NCBI RefSeq assembly: GCF_017571465.1
Contig: NZ_JAGETV010000005.1
Location: forward strand, 1-64,000
Length of the DNA stretch: 64,000 nt
Origin: Thiomicrorhabdus marina
Lineage (GTDB): Bacteria > Pseudomonadota > Gammaproteobacteria > Thiomicrospirales > Thiomicrospiraceae
Direction of reading: 5' to 3'
The position numbers and the translations under genes were made by a program. The first letter of the stretch is position 1; each line of letters begins with the position of its first letter. This document shows positions 27,175 through 35,198 of this stretch, piece after piece. Below the pieces are notes generated by a model. That model was not told the DNA's origin. It did no database searches and saw nothing but the letters and a program-made list of their open reading frames with translations.

Positions 27175-28626
27175 ATGCAAAATCTTTTCAAACTTACTGC
27201 TCTGGCTACTGCTTTAACTTTGGTTGGCTGCGGTGGCGGAGGCTCTGATCAGTCTACATCCGGCTCGGACTATGTCGCGACAGGCACAATTAGTGGCTTC
27301 GGCAGTGTCATGGTTGGCGGAGTGAAATATGAAACTGAAAATACCGATTTTCAGGTAGACCGTCAAACTGCAACGCAAGACGCGTTAAGTGTCGGTATGG
27401 TGGTGCGAGTCGAAGGGACAATTAATGCAGATGGCAAAACCGGAGTCGCCAAACGTATTGTTTTCGATGAGGATTTACAAGGAGTCATTGCCAATCTCGC
27501 AAACGACGTAAATGATGCGAGTCTAAAAACATTCACTCTGTTTGGAACAGAGGTTCAAGTGAGTCGCACCCGCACTCAGTATGAAGATGTTACCTTTGAA
27601 ACGCTTGCCAACGGGCAAGTTCTTGAAATAAGCGGTTACTACAATGCCGATGGTATCTTGATTGCAACCTATATTGATCAGGAAAAGGATAGTCGTGAAA
27701 GCAAAATTAGAGGAACAGTGAGTAAGTTAAATTCAGACAGCACCGTTTTTGAGATTAACGGCCAGCAAATTGATTATTCGAATGCACAATTAGATGATGA
27801 TTTTGTTCACTCTCCGTTGGCAAATGGCATGCAAGTCGAAGTTGAAGGACAAATTGTCAATGCCGTTTTGCTTGCCTCAGAGGTTGATCTTGAAGAGAGC
27901 GTCAATGAGGTATTTAAACACTCATCTAGCGATGATTTCGATATTGAAGGTTATATCGCAAATTACGATGAAAACACGCAAAGGTTTGAATTGCGTGGCG
28001 TTAAGGTAGACGCTTCTGCGGTTGCTCTGCCGAAAGGCTATAACAACCTAGCGGATAATGTTTGGGTTGAAGTAGAAGGCGTCTATGACCGTACTACACA
28101 AACTCTGTTGGCTACTGAAATTGAGGTTCGCAATTCCGAAATTGAGTTGGATGGGCAAGTGCTTGCCGTCAACTTAGACGGTAATGGGGTTGGTTCCTTT
28201 GACTTAGCTATCGCAGGTAAAACCGTGACTGTGAATAGTGGTTATGAAACGATTTTTGACCGTGAAAATAGCCGAAGTCGATCCTTATCAGTTGGCGAAT
28301 TTGTTGAAGTGGATGCGGTGCAGAATGCAAGCGGGCAAATCTTTGCATTAGAGATTGAGATTGAAAATGGTAAAGTCGTTGGCGGTACTGATGATGAAAA
28401 TGAGTTCCAAGGGATCTACCAAGGCGCGCAAGGCAACGAGATAAAAGTTTCAAATGTGTCGTTTACCGTTAGTGAAAATGCACACTTTGAAAATGACAAT
28501 CGTAGCGGCCCCCAAACATTGCGCGCATTTCTAGATTATGACATTAATAATTCTCCGGCACTTTTGGTTGAACTGGAATATGACCGTTCCGGTTTGGTAA
28601 CAGGGATAGAGGTGGATGATGAATAA
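27175..28626 (+). CDS. DUF5666 domain-containing lipoprotein
   Basis: 483 residues from ATG 27175, where AGGAG at 27163-27167 is correctly placed; an upstream in-frame GTG (27148) is rejected. The signal peptide ends in LVGC followed by GGGGS, a lipoprotein anchor with a flexible linker. The remainder consists of repeated beta-strand blocks of about 70-80 residues (for example GVAKRIVFDEDLQGVI, then SKIRGTVSKLNSD, then FDIEGYIANYDENTQ and IELDGQVLAVNLD), the DUF5666 OB-fold-like pattern. It is strongly acidic, which would suit cation binding at the cell envelope. It heads a cluster with an OB-fold protein and a two-component system. Confidence 0.85.
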   Translation: MQNLFKLTALATALTLVGCGGGGSDQSTSGSDYVATGTISGFGSVMVGGVKYETENTDFQVDRQTATQDALSVGMVVRVEGTINADGKTGVAKRIVFDEDLQGVIANLANDVNDASLKTFTLFGTEVQVSRTRTQYEDVTFETLANGQVLEISGYYNADGILIATYIDQEKDSRESKIRGTVSKLNSDSTVFEINGQQIDYSNAQLDDDFVHSPLANGMQVEVEGQIVNAVLLASEVDLEESVNEVFKHSSSDDFDIEGYIANYDENTQRFELRGVKVDASAVALPKGYNNLADNVWVEVEGVYDRTTQTLLATEIEVRNSEIELDGQVLAVNLDGNGVGSFDLAIAGKTVTVNSGYETIFDRENSRSRSLSVGEFVEVDAVQNASGQIFALEIEIENGKVVGGTDDENEFQGIYQGAQGNEIKVSNVSFTVSENAHFENDNRSGPQTLRAFLDYDINNSPALLVELEYDRSGLVTGIEVDDE

Positions 28627-28783
28627 TTCAGTAAAAATCGTTTTATTTATTTTATGCTTAGCTCCGATTAGCGCATCTGCGTGTCCGATGCCGAGTGAGT
28701 TTGATATCGAAGATTATATTCAGCAATGGACGGACGAACTGTCGATAAACAGTCAGCATGTTAGCCACTCATTTGTCCAATAG
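28619..28783 (+). CDS. Small secreted peptide (54 aa)
   Basis: An ATG-started frame of 54 codons overlapping the last 8 bases of the DUF5666 gene, with an AGGTGG-type ribosome-binding site just before it. It opens MNNSVKIVLFILCLAPISASAC, a textbook signal peptide with cleavage after ASA, leaving a short mature peptide of about 34 residues that is acidic (FDIEDYIQQWTDEL). The tight coupling and signal peptide support a real gene. No family recognised. It sits between the DUF5666 lipoprotein and the YgiW-like gene. Confidence 0.6.
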   Translation: MNNSVKIVLFILCLAPISASACPMPSEFDIEDYIQQWTDELSINSQHVSHSFVQ

Positions 28784-28803
28784 ACTTTAATAGGAGAAAT
28801 AAA

Positions 28804-29157
28804 ATGCGTTCGAAAGTTATTATAAGCTGCATGGTTTTGTTATCTTCATTTAATATTGCGAGTGCTAATGCACAGTGGTCTAGTACGACCAAGTTGATGC
28901 CGCTAGCGGAAGTGGTCAATCAAGCAAAAGACGATCAATGGGTGAAGACTCGTGGTTATTTAGTTAAACGCCTGTCGCATGACTCGTATTTGCTGAAAAT
29001 GGGAACGAGTGAACTTGAAGTTGAAATTGATCAGTATGTGTTTCCAGTACAACCTTTTGATGAGTCGACTCTCATTGAAGTAGAGGGTGAAATCGACATT
29101 GATTGGCCGTCGGGAATCGAATTAGACGTTGAAAAAATTACCATAGTGAATCGCTAG
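28804..29157 (+). CDS. YgiW/YdeI family OB-fold stress-tolerance protein
   Basis: 117 residues with a signal peptide (cleavage near ANAQW), so periplasmic. The bacterial OB-fold (BOF) pattern is evident: DDQWVKTRGYLVKRLSHDSYLLKMG, then LEVEIDQYVF, then EVEGEIDIDWPSGIELDVEKI. Family members are induced by calcium, peptide or oxidative stress and are often controlled by an adjacent OmpR-type two-component system, as in the CarRS-type clusters of Vibrio and Pseudomonas. The regulator gene starts immediately after the stop (0-base gap), so they are probably one transcript. Confidence 0.85.
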   Translation: MRSKVIISCMVLLSSFNIASANAQWSSTTKLMPLAEVVNQAKDDQWVKTRGYLVKRLSHDSYLLKMGTSELEVEIDQYVFPVQPFDESTLIEVEGEIDIDWPSGIELDVEKITIVNR

Positions 29158-29826
29158 ATGAAGTTTTTAATTGTAGATGATAATTTTGATATTCAATTGA
29201 CCATTAGCAGTTATTTGGAATTCAAGGGGATTGAGGTTGATTCTGCCTATACAGCGGATGAAGCTTTACACCTCTTGGAGTCTAACCTCTTTGATTTGAT
29301 TATTATGGATATTATGATGCCGCGTTTAAGCGGCATCGAAGCGACACGTAGAATTCGTCAACAGCTTAAAATCCAAACACCGATTCTTTTCCTAACGGCG
29401 CGCGATGCATTAGGTGACAAGACTCAAGCATTTGAGGCGGGCGGAGATGATTATCTGGTCAAGCCGTTTGAGCTCGAAGAGTTGATGTTACGTGCTCAAG
29501 CACTGATAAAACGTTGCGGTGTCGGTAACCATCAGTCGTACTGGGAATATAAAAACCTCAAACTTTCAGCGTCACAACCGGTTTTGTGGGTCGGCAGTCG
29601 GCAGATAACGCTGTCGAAAACGCTTTATTCATTACTTAAGCCGTTGATGCAGCAACCGGAACAGATACATTCTCAACAGCAACTAATTGACAAAGTTTGG
29701 CATCAAGAAGGGGATTATCGAGAGTCGTTACGAAGTCATATTTATAGTTTAAGGAAGCTATTGAAACAGGAAGGTTCGCTCGCTGTCATCGAAAATCGCC
29801 CGGGGACAGGTTATGTTCTCCTTTAA
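29158..29826 (+). CDS. OmpR-family response regulator
   Basis: 222 residues. The receiver domain has the acidic pocket DD at 7-8, the phospho-acceptor Asp51 in IMDIMMPRLSG, the Thr in FLTARDA and Lys in LVKPFE. The C-terminal winged helix is of the OmpR/PhoB class (HSQQQLIDKVWHQEGDYRESLRSHIYSLRKLL). It begins directly after the YgiW-like gene and precedes a histidine kinase. It is expected to regulate this cluster and perhaps other envelope genes; no direct repeat that could be its binding site was identified with confidence. Confidence 0.93.
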   Translation: MKFLIVDDNFDIQLTISSYLEFKGIEVDSAYTADEALHLLESNLFDLIIMDIMMPRLSGIEATRRIRQQLKIQTPILFLTARDALGDKTQAFEAGGDDYLVKPFELEELMLRAQALIKRCGVGNHQSYWEYKNLKLSASQPVLWVGSRQITLSKTLYSLLKPLMQQPEQIHSQQQLIDKVWHQEGDYRESLRSHIYSLRKLLKQEGSLAVIENRPGTGYVLL

Positions 29827-29868
29827 GAATCTCGACAATAAAACCTTTGCTATTATTTGAATATATTT

Positions 29869-31065
29869 ATGCGCTTCCTAAGAATCAAAAATCTGCGCCA
29901 GCGAATCACCGTTATTACCGCGATAACGGCTTTAATTTTCAGCTTTCTGTTTTGGCTACTGATTTATGTCGCAGAAGATACGATGGAACTGATCAGTCTG
30001 CATAACTGGCTGGAATCCGAGTCAAAGAGTTACCAGTTATCCGATTATCGACGAGTCCCGAACCCTCTGGAGTTTGACCTTTTCACTGCTGACGATAGGT
30101 TACCTCAGTGGTTATCGCAATATCGCAAACCGGGTTTTTATGAACACCAGCTCGGGCCGGAAGACAAACATTTCCTCGTTTCCATTAATTCCAACAGTAA
30201 GCAGCCTTATTACATCGTTTTTAAAGATGATGCAGATGATTATCTGGATGCCTATGAAGAACGCTTGCAGTGGGTCTCTGGATTATTAGGCGTTTTCGCG
30301 ATGTTATTGATTTTAGGCTATAGTTTGTGGGTACTGCATATTTTCCGAGCCTCGTTAAGAGGGATTGAAAATAAAATTGATTGTCTGCCGCCGGATAAGC
30401 CAGCCTTTAAGGTGGAATCTAATTTGGATGATATTCGACAGTTAGAAGAGCAATTAGTAGCGGCTAAAAATACCATTCTTTTATCGATTCAAAGAGAGCG
30501 AGAGTTTAATCAATTTGCGGCGCATGAAATTCGTTCTCCATTAACGGTTATTCAAGGTTCTGCGGAATTATTGACCGAGCTTTTACCTACGGATTCAAAA
30601 AATCGGCAGATTTCGCAGCGTATTACCGGTGCAAGCCAAGAATTGAAGCAATTGGTGAATGCTTTGCTATTGTTAGGGCAAACGGAGCTTGATGAGCACC
30701 ATATTCAAAGAATAGACATTACTGAAGTTTTAACTGCAGTGATTGCTAAATTGCCCGAGCCTTACGCTAAACGTGTAGAGTTGCATAAAGTGTCGCCGAT
30801 TTATGTAGAGGCACCGGAAAGTTTTCTGATAATGATTTTTAAAAACCTAATTCAAAATGCGATGACGCATACCGATAGATCGCTGTTGATCAGAGTTGAT
30901 GAAGAGGGCATTTTGTTTAGTAATCCTTTGCAGTCATCGGTGCACTCGGCAGAAAGTTTTGGCTATGGGCTGATTATCGTTGAGCGTATTTGCCATAAAA
31001 TGGGTTGGACCTTTACCAAAACCCAAGCAAATAACCGCTTCTCTCTGCAATTGGGCTTTAGCTGA
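29869..31065 (+). CDS. Sensor histidine kinase partner of the OmpR-type regulator
   Basis: 398 residues from ATG 29869; an in-frame TTG at 29857 is the alternative and neither has a clear ribosome-binding site. A first transmembrane helix (about 15-38), a short periplasmic domain of roughly 95 residues and a second helix (about 135-158) frame the sensor. A HAMP-like linker leads to the dimerisation box FAAHEIRSPLTVI with phospho-acceptor His219. The ATPase domain has an N box (NLIQNAMTHT) and a G2-like FGYGLIIVERI, but the DxGxG G1 box is reduced to DEEGILFSNP and the ATP lid is short. A hairpin follows the stop codon. Confidence 0.88.
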   Translation: MRFLRIKNLRQRITVITAITALIFSFLFWLLIYVAEDTMELISLHNWLESESKSYQLSDYRRVPNPLEFDLFTADDRLPQWLSQYRKPGFYEHQLGPEDKHFLVSINSNSKQPYYIVFKDDADDYLDAYEERLQWVSGLLGVFAMLLILGYSLWVLHIFRASLRGIENKIDCLPPDKPAFKVESNLDDIRQLEEQLVAAKNTILLSIQREREFNQFAAHEIRSPLTVIQGSAELLTELLPTDSKNRQISQRITGASQELKQLVNALLLLGQTELDEHHIQRIDITEVLTAVIAKLPEPYAKRVELHKVSPIYVEAPESFLIMIFKNLIQNAMTHTDRSLLIRVDEEGILFSNPLQSSVHSAESFGYGLIIVERICHKMGWTFTKTQANNRFSLQLGFS

Positions 31066-31105
31066 AAGACTTACTCGTCATTAAACCGATAGTTGATAAT
31101 GAAAA

Positions 31106-31145
31106 ACCGGCGCGAGTGCATTGCATTCGGCCGGTGGTTTGTTTC
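31106..31145. terminator. Hairpin after the histidine kinase, possible terminator
   Basis: ACCGGC pairs with GCCGGT (31106-31111 / 31130-31135) and inside it CGAGTGC pairs with GCATTCG around a 3-nt loop, with one bulged G. The T content after it (GGTTTGTTTCCC) is modest, so termination is likely but weaker than at other sites here. It separates this gene from the convergent alcohol dehydrogenase. Confidence 0.55.
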
Positions 31146-31193
31146 CCGTAAGTTAGTCTTGCTTGTTGGTATTTTCTCCCTTGTTTGCATTTT

Positions 31194-32366
31194 TTAGATG
31201 GTTGAGGCGTCTATCACATAGCGATAGCGCGCTTTTTTCTCAACTACGTTCTGCCAAGCCTTGTTAACGTCTTCTGCTTTAATCACTTCAATTTGCGGCA
31301 GGACATTATGTTCTGCACAGTAGTTCACCACATCTTGCGTTTCTTGCATGTCGCCAATCAGTGAAGCGTTAAAGTTCGCGCGGCTGAATGATAGGCCGAT
31401 GGCGTTCATAGTCAGTTCAAATCTTTCCGGCATACCGACTTGCGTGTAGAAACCGTAAGGTTTGACGGTGGCGGCATAGGCGGCGACATTGTAGTGCACT
31501 GGCAAGGTGGCAATCATATAGTCCAGAGTGCCGTTATAGGGTGCAAGTTTGCTTAAATCATCGACTACAATCGCTTCTTTGGCGCCGAAAGCAATAATGT
31601 CATTAACCTTGTCCGGTGACGTAGTAAAAGCGTAGACTTCCGCTCCTTTAGAAACCGCCAGTTTGATGGCCATATGACCTAGACCGCCGATGCCGGCGAC
31701 GCCAACCTTATCGCCCGGTTTGAAATCGGCGCGCATAATTGGCGAGTAGGTAGTGACCCCAGCACAAAGTAACGGTGCTGCTTCTTGGTCTGAAATGTGA
31801 TCTGGAATATGCACCGCGAAATGGTCACGCACAACGATATTGGTTGAGTAGCCGCCTTGCGAAATACCGCTTGGCGACGTTTTTTCCGGATAACCGTAAG
31901 TGAAAGTAGTTTCTGGGCAGTATTGCTCGCCTTGTCCTTGGCAGTGTTCGCACTCTAGACAAGTATCGACCATACAACCGACACCGGCACGGTCGCCCAC
32001 TTTAAACTTGCTGACGTTTTTACCGACTGCGGCAACCACGCCGACAATTTCATGTCCTGGAACTTGCGGATACTGTTGCGGGCCCCAGTGGCCTTTCATT
32101 TGGTGAATGTCCGAATGACAGATACTGGCGAAAGTAATATTGATTAAAACATCGTCGTCACCGACCGGACGGCGTTCGAATTCCCACGGGCTTAAAACAC
32201 CGGATTCATCGGTAGCGGCATAACCACGGGTTTTAATATTTTGCGGTTTTTTATCTGCAGCTGCTGCATTGCTTGAATTGGCGACCATGAGTCCTGCTCC
32301 TGCTAAGGTTGTGGTTTGAATAAATTTTCTACGAGTAAGCGTGCTGGTATTACATTTGTTGCACAT
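31194..32366 (-). CDS. Tat-exported zinc-dependent alcohol dehydrogenase
   Basis: 390 residues from ATG 32366, preceded by AAGGAAA; an upstream start inside the neighbouring gene is rejected. The N-terminus TRRKFIQTTTLAGAGLM is a twin-arginine signal (Arg12-Arg13). The rest is a cinnamyl-alcohol/YahK-like MDR dehydrogenase: catalytic zinc Cys in ICHSD and GHE, four structural zinc cysteines in CLECEHCQGQGEQYC, and the nucleotide loop GIGGLGHMAIKLA. MDR dehydrogenases need NADP and are normally cytoplasmic, so an exported form is unusual. It follows the cupin/decarboxylase gene by 13 bases, implying an operon. Confidence 0.88.
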   Translation of the reverse strand: MCNKCNTSTLTRRKFIQTTTLAGAGLMVANSSNAAAADKKPQNIKTRGYAATDESGVLSPWEFERRPVGDDDVLINITFASICHSDIHQMKGHWGPQQYPQVPGHEIVGVVAAVGKNVSKFKVGDRAGVGCMVDTCLECEHCQGQGEQYCPETTFTYGYPEKTSPSGISQGGYSTNIVVRDHFAVHIPDHISDQEAAPLLCAGVTTYSPIMRADFKPGDKVGVAGIGGLGHMAIKLAVSKGAEVYAFTTSPDKVNDIIAFGAKEAIVVDDLSKLAPYNGTLDYMIATLPVHYNVAAYAATVKPYGFYTQVGMPERFELTMNAIGLSFSRANFNASLIGDMQETQDVVNYCAEHNVLPQIEVIKAEDVNKAWQNVVEKKARYRYVIDASTI

Positions 32367-32379
32367 AGTATTTCCTTGA

Positions 32380-33528
32380 TTATTGGTTACTGTTGTTGAG
32401 CGCTTGGGTAACGGCGTCAGCGCTAGCTTGATTGACCTTGTTGGCGAGTACTTGGGCAATCGCTTGTAACTGTTTGTGAGTTAAACCGGCGTTAACGGCA
32501 ATGCCGATATGCGCAGTTAATTGCGGGGTGACCGCCGGCATATTCGCCAAGGCGGCAACTGTGGCAATCTCGCGGCTTTTAAAATCCAGAATATCGCGGG
32601 CAAAAAGATCGCCGAAGAGATGCTTTTGCAGTAACACATTACTGTAAGGTGCGAAATCGAACAGTGGACCGGTTACAGGTTGGCCGGCCAATTGAGTTTG
32701 CACTTTTATCCCCATTGCTAAACTGTCTTGCGGGCCTGCTAGCGGATCAAGCTCTACGCCTACCGCGTCTGCTATGCCGTTTGATTTGCGCGTTGCGATC
32801 ACTTGCATGGTGGTTGCCAACGCATTGAGACTGCGTGGAAAACCGGCATAGGCGTAAAGATGCATTTGGATTTCTTTGATTTCATTAATCGTCAGCCCAC
32901 TGTCCAGACCATCGGCAACCGCTTTCTGTAATTTTTGCAATTCACCACTGGCGGTGAAAGCGGCAATCGCGACCATCGCTTGTTGCGGTTTATTGAGTAT
33001 TTTGATATCAACCGTTTGCTGTTTTTGTGCCGCCAAATATTGTTGGTCGGTGACCTTCTCTTTCCAGATAACGTTGGCACCGTCTTTGCTGCCGGTAACC
33101 ACCAAATGCGTCATCGCCGAATGCGGTGTCGCACCGTGCCAATGGTCAATCTCTTTTGGACACCAGACGGTTTCCCCTTGATGAAATTCAATCACTTTGC
33201 CGTCACGTGTTCCGGTCAGCGCCGTGCCGTCGGTGACTACCATATGTTGACCGGCCGGATGTTGATGCCATGCGGTTCGCGCACCCGGTTGGAAAGTGAC
33301 ATAAGCGCCGGAGTAATGTGCGGTGTCGTTTTCTGGAAACAACATCTTGACCTGCACCTCTCCGCTAAAAAGCGCTTCCGGTCCGGTAAAGGTTTCTTGT
33401 GAATCCAGCGGGTAATGGATTTGCGCTGCTTTTTGTGGCTCGGCGGCATCGGCTGAAAAGCTGAATGCCGCCAAACAACTTTTGATTGCAACCAGAATGC
33501 GTCTGTGTAAAAACGGTTTTGATTTCAT
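32380..33528 (-). CDS. Cupin plus carboxymuconolactone-decarboxylase domain protein
   Basis: 382 residues from ATG 33528 (GAGG six bases before it). A signal peptide (ending SFSADAAEP) suggests periplasmic location. A cupin domain at about 55-150 has the metal-binding histidines WHQHPAGQH and DHWHGATPHS. The second half, about 185-380, carries two CMD/AhpD-like helical units (ASGELQKLQKAVADGLDSGLTINEIKE, and a later THKQLQAIAQVL). Such proteins often neighbour small dehydrogenases and quinone or aldehyde detoxification genes; the substrate is unknown. It is divergent from the AraC gene. Confidence 0.85.
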   Translation of the reverse strand: MKSKPFLHRRILVAIKSCLAAFSFSADAAEPQKAAQIHYPLDSQETFTGPEALFSGEVQVKMLFPENDTAHYSGAYVTFQPGARTAWHQHPAGQHMVVTDGTALTGTRDGKVIEFHQGETVWCPKEIDHWHGATPHSAMTHLVVTGSKDGANVIWKEKVTDQQYLAAQKQQTVDIKILNKPQQAMVAIAAFTASGELQKLQKAVADGLDSGLTINEIKEIQMHLYAYAGFPRSLNALATTMQVIATRKSNGIADAVGVELDPLAGPQDSLAMGIKVQTQLAGQPVTGPLFDFAPYSNVLLQKHLFGDLFARDILDFKSREIATVAALANMPAVTPQLTAHIGIAVNAGLTHKQLQAIAQVLANKVNQASADAVTQALNNSNQ

Positions 33529-33734
33529 TTTCAACCTCACCAATTCGATTCACTTTTTGGTACTATCAAAAAAGCATTTTGCTTTTCTGTTCTCTGCTAT
33601 CGTTTTAAAAATTGTTGCGAGCGCTTCTTAAAACGTGTTTTTTAATTTACCTTTTTGCTGAAGAAAACAGGTAGAACGATTCTCGAAAATGTCTGCCTGA
33701 TTCTCTAATTCCAGAATTAAAACAAGGAAATAAA
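33529..33734. promoter_or_regulatory. Divergent promoter region for the oxidoreductase operon and the AraC gene
   Basis: 206 bases separating divergent genes. They should hold both promoters and the AraC-type operator. An AAACGTGTTTTTTAATTTACC segment is A/T-rich, but no symmetrical repeat clear enough to call an operator was found. Confidence 0.4.
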
Positions 33735-34624
33735 GTGAGTCTTGAACAACAGCGACAAGCGCTTATTGAATTTATTGGTGCCTCTTATCAGGGGGAGTCA
33801 AATATCCAAACCGCATTTACCGCCTTAAGCTTTTTTGTTAATGATAAGCCGACGGAGATGTTGTCAATTCTCTATGAGCCATCTTTATGCGTCATCGTGC
33901 AAGGCGAAAAAGAGGTTGGCATTAATGGTGATTTAATCCGCTACAATCCGGATCAATATTTGCTTGCTTCAGTGCATACTCCGGCGCAAGTTCGCGTGAC
34001 CGATGCCAGTCCGCAAAAACCTTATATGGGCTTCACGCTTACCTTCTCTATGGAGCAGATTCTCGATGTATTAAAGGATATGGATGTCTTAGACGAAGGA
34101 ATGGAGATGCTCAAGGCGGACTCTATTTTGGTGAGTTGCAGGAGACCTTATTGGACTCGGTATGTCGTTTGGTCAATACCTTGGAGTCGCCGGAAAAAAT
34201 CAAAGTATTGGCACCGGTTTATCTAAAAGAAATTCTCTATTATCTGCTTAAAGGCGAAGGCGGAAAATTCGTTCGCCACTATATGAAGGAAGGCAGTTCC
34301 GCGCAAAAAGTGGTGCAGGCCATTACACTGATTAAAGATCAATTTACCGAAAGCTTGAATGTCAGTGATTTAGCCGATCAAGTCGGAATGAGCGAGTCTT
34401 CGCTGTATTCGATTTTTAAGAAAATCACCAATATGAGCCCATTGCAATTCCAGAAAACGCTACGTCTTCAGACTGCTAAACAGCTATTGACTCTCAATAA
34501 CCTTCCGGTCAATGAAACTGCTTATAAGGTGGGTTATGAAAGTCCGTCACAGTTCAGTCGCGAGTATTCGCGTATGTATGGGGTATCGCCAAAAGCCGAT
34601 GCAATGAAAGTTCCTGCCGTTTAA
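33735..34624 (+). pseudogene. AraC-family regulator broken by a one-base frameshift
   Basis: Two overlapping frames encode one AraC-type protein. The first (to about 34129) gives the N-terminal AraC_N cupin-like domain (LSILYEPSLCVIVQGEKEV, DQYLLASVHTPAQV). The second continues with LLDSVCRLVNTLESPEKIKVLAPVYLKEILYYLL and the DNA-binding double helix-turn-helix (LNVSDLADQVGMSESSLYSIFKK, then the family ending YESPSQFSREYSRMYG). Adding one T to the T4 tract at 34126-34129 restores a perfect join (SIFGELQETLL). It could be a real mutation or a sequencing error. If broken, the divergent dehydrogenase operon has lost its likely regulator. Confidence 0.9.
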
Positions 34625-34737
34625 CGGAAAAGCCTTTTTGGAGTATTAGGCAAGAAAGTTGTAGAAATTGCCTTTGCTTAAATTGCTTTGCTATTTAGGA
34701 TGAATCTCAAATAAATATTGATTAAGGATTTGCGCTG

Positions 34738-35196
34738 ATGAAATATTCGATTTTGGTAAACGGTCAAAGCCATGCAGTAGAAGTGGATGCCGATACGCCT
34801 TTGTTGTGGGTGTTACGGGATCAATTGCAGATGAACGGCACTAAGTTTAGTTGCGGTGCAGGACTGTGCGGCGCTTGTACTGTTTTAATTGACGGCAAGC
34901 CGGTACGCAGTTGCTCTTATCCGATTGAGAATCTCCATAATCAGCAAGTAATGACGATAGAAGGTTTAGAACGCAATCACTCTGTAGCGCAAGCGTGGCG
35001 CGAGATGGATGTGCCGCAATGCGGTTATTGTCAGTCGGGACAGATTTTATCGGCGGTAGCACTACTGGAGAAAACCCCAAATCCAACTGATGAGCAGATT
35101 CAAGCCGGTATGGGAAATCTTTGTCGCTGCGGAACCTATCCTGAAATCAAACGCGCCATTGCATTGGCGACTGACTTAACTGGCAAGGGGGCGTAA
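34738..35196 (+). CDS. (2Fe-2S)-binding subunit of a molybdenum hydroxylase (IorA-like)
   Basis: 152 residues, the small iron-sulphur subunit of xanthine-oxidase-family enzymes. The plant-type cluster motif CGAGLCGACTVLIDG and the second cluster CGYCQSGQ ... CRCGTYPEI are complete. It passes electrons from the molybdenum site to an acceptor. It lies three bases before its large subunit, as in isoquinoline 1-oxidoreductase (iorAB). No FAD subunit is present, which fits the IorAB type. Confidence 0.93.
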   Translation: MKYSILVNGQSHAVEVDADTPLLWVLRDQLQMNGTKFSCGAGLCGACTVLIDGKPVRSCSYPIENLHNQQVMTIEGLERNHSVAQAWREMDVPQCGYCQSGQILSAVALLEKTPNPTDEQIQAGMGNLCRCGTYPEIKRAIALATDLTGKGA

Positions 35197-35198
35197 AG

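Noticed and set aside
34120-34140. Programmed frameshift in the AraC gene
   Set aside because: No standard slippery heptamer or internal ribosome-binding signal is present; a simple one-base loss in a T tract explains the data better.
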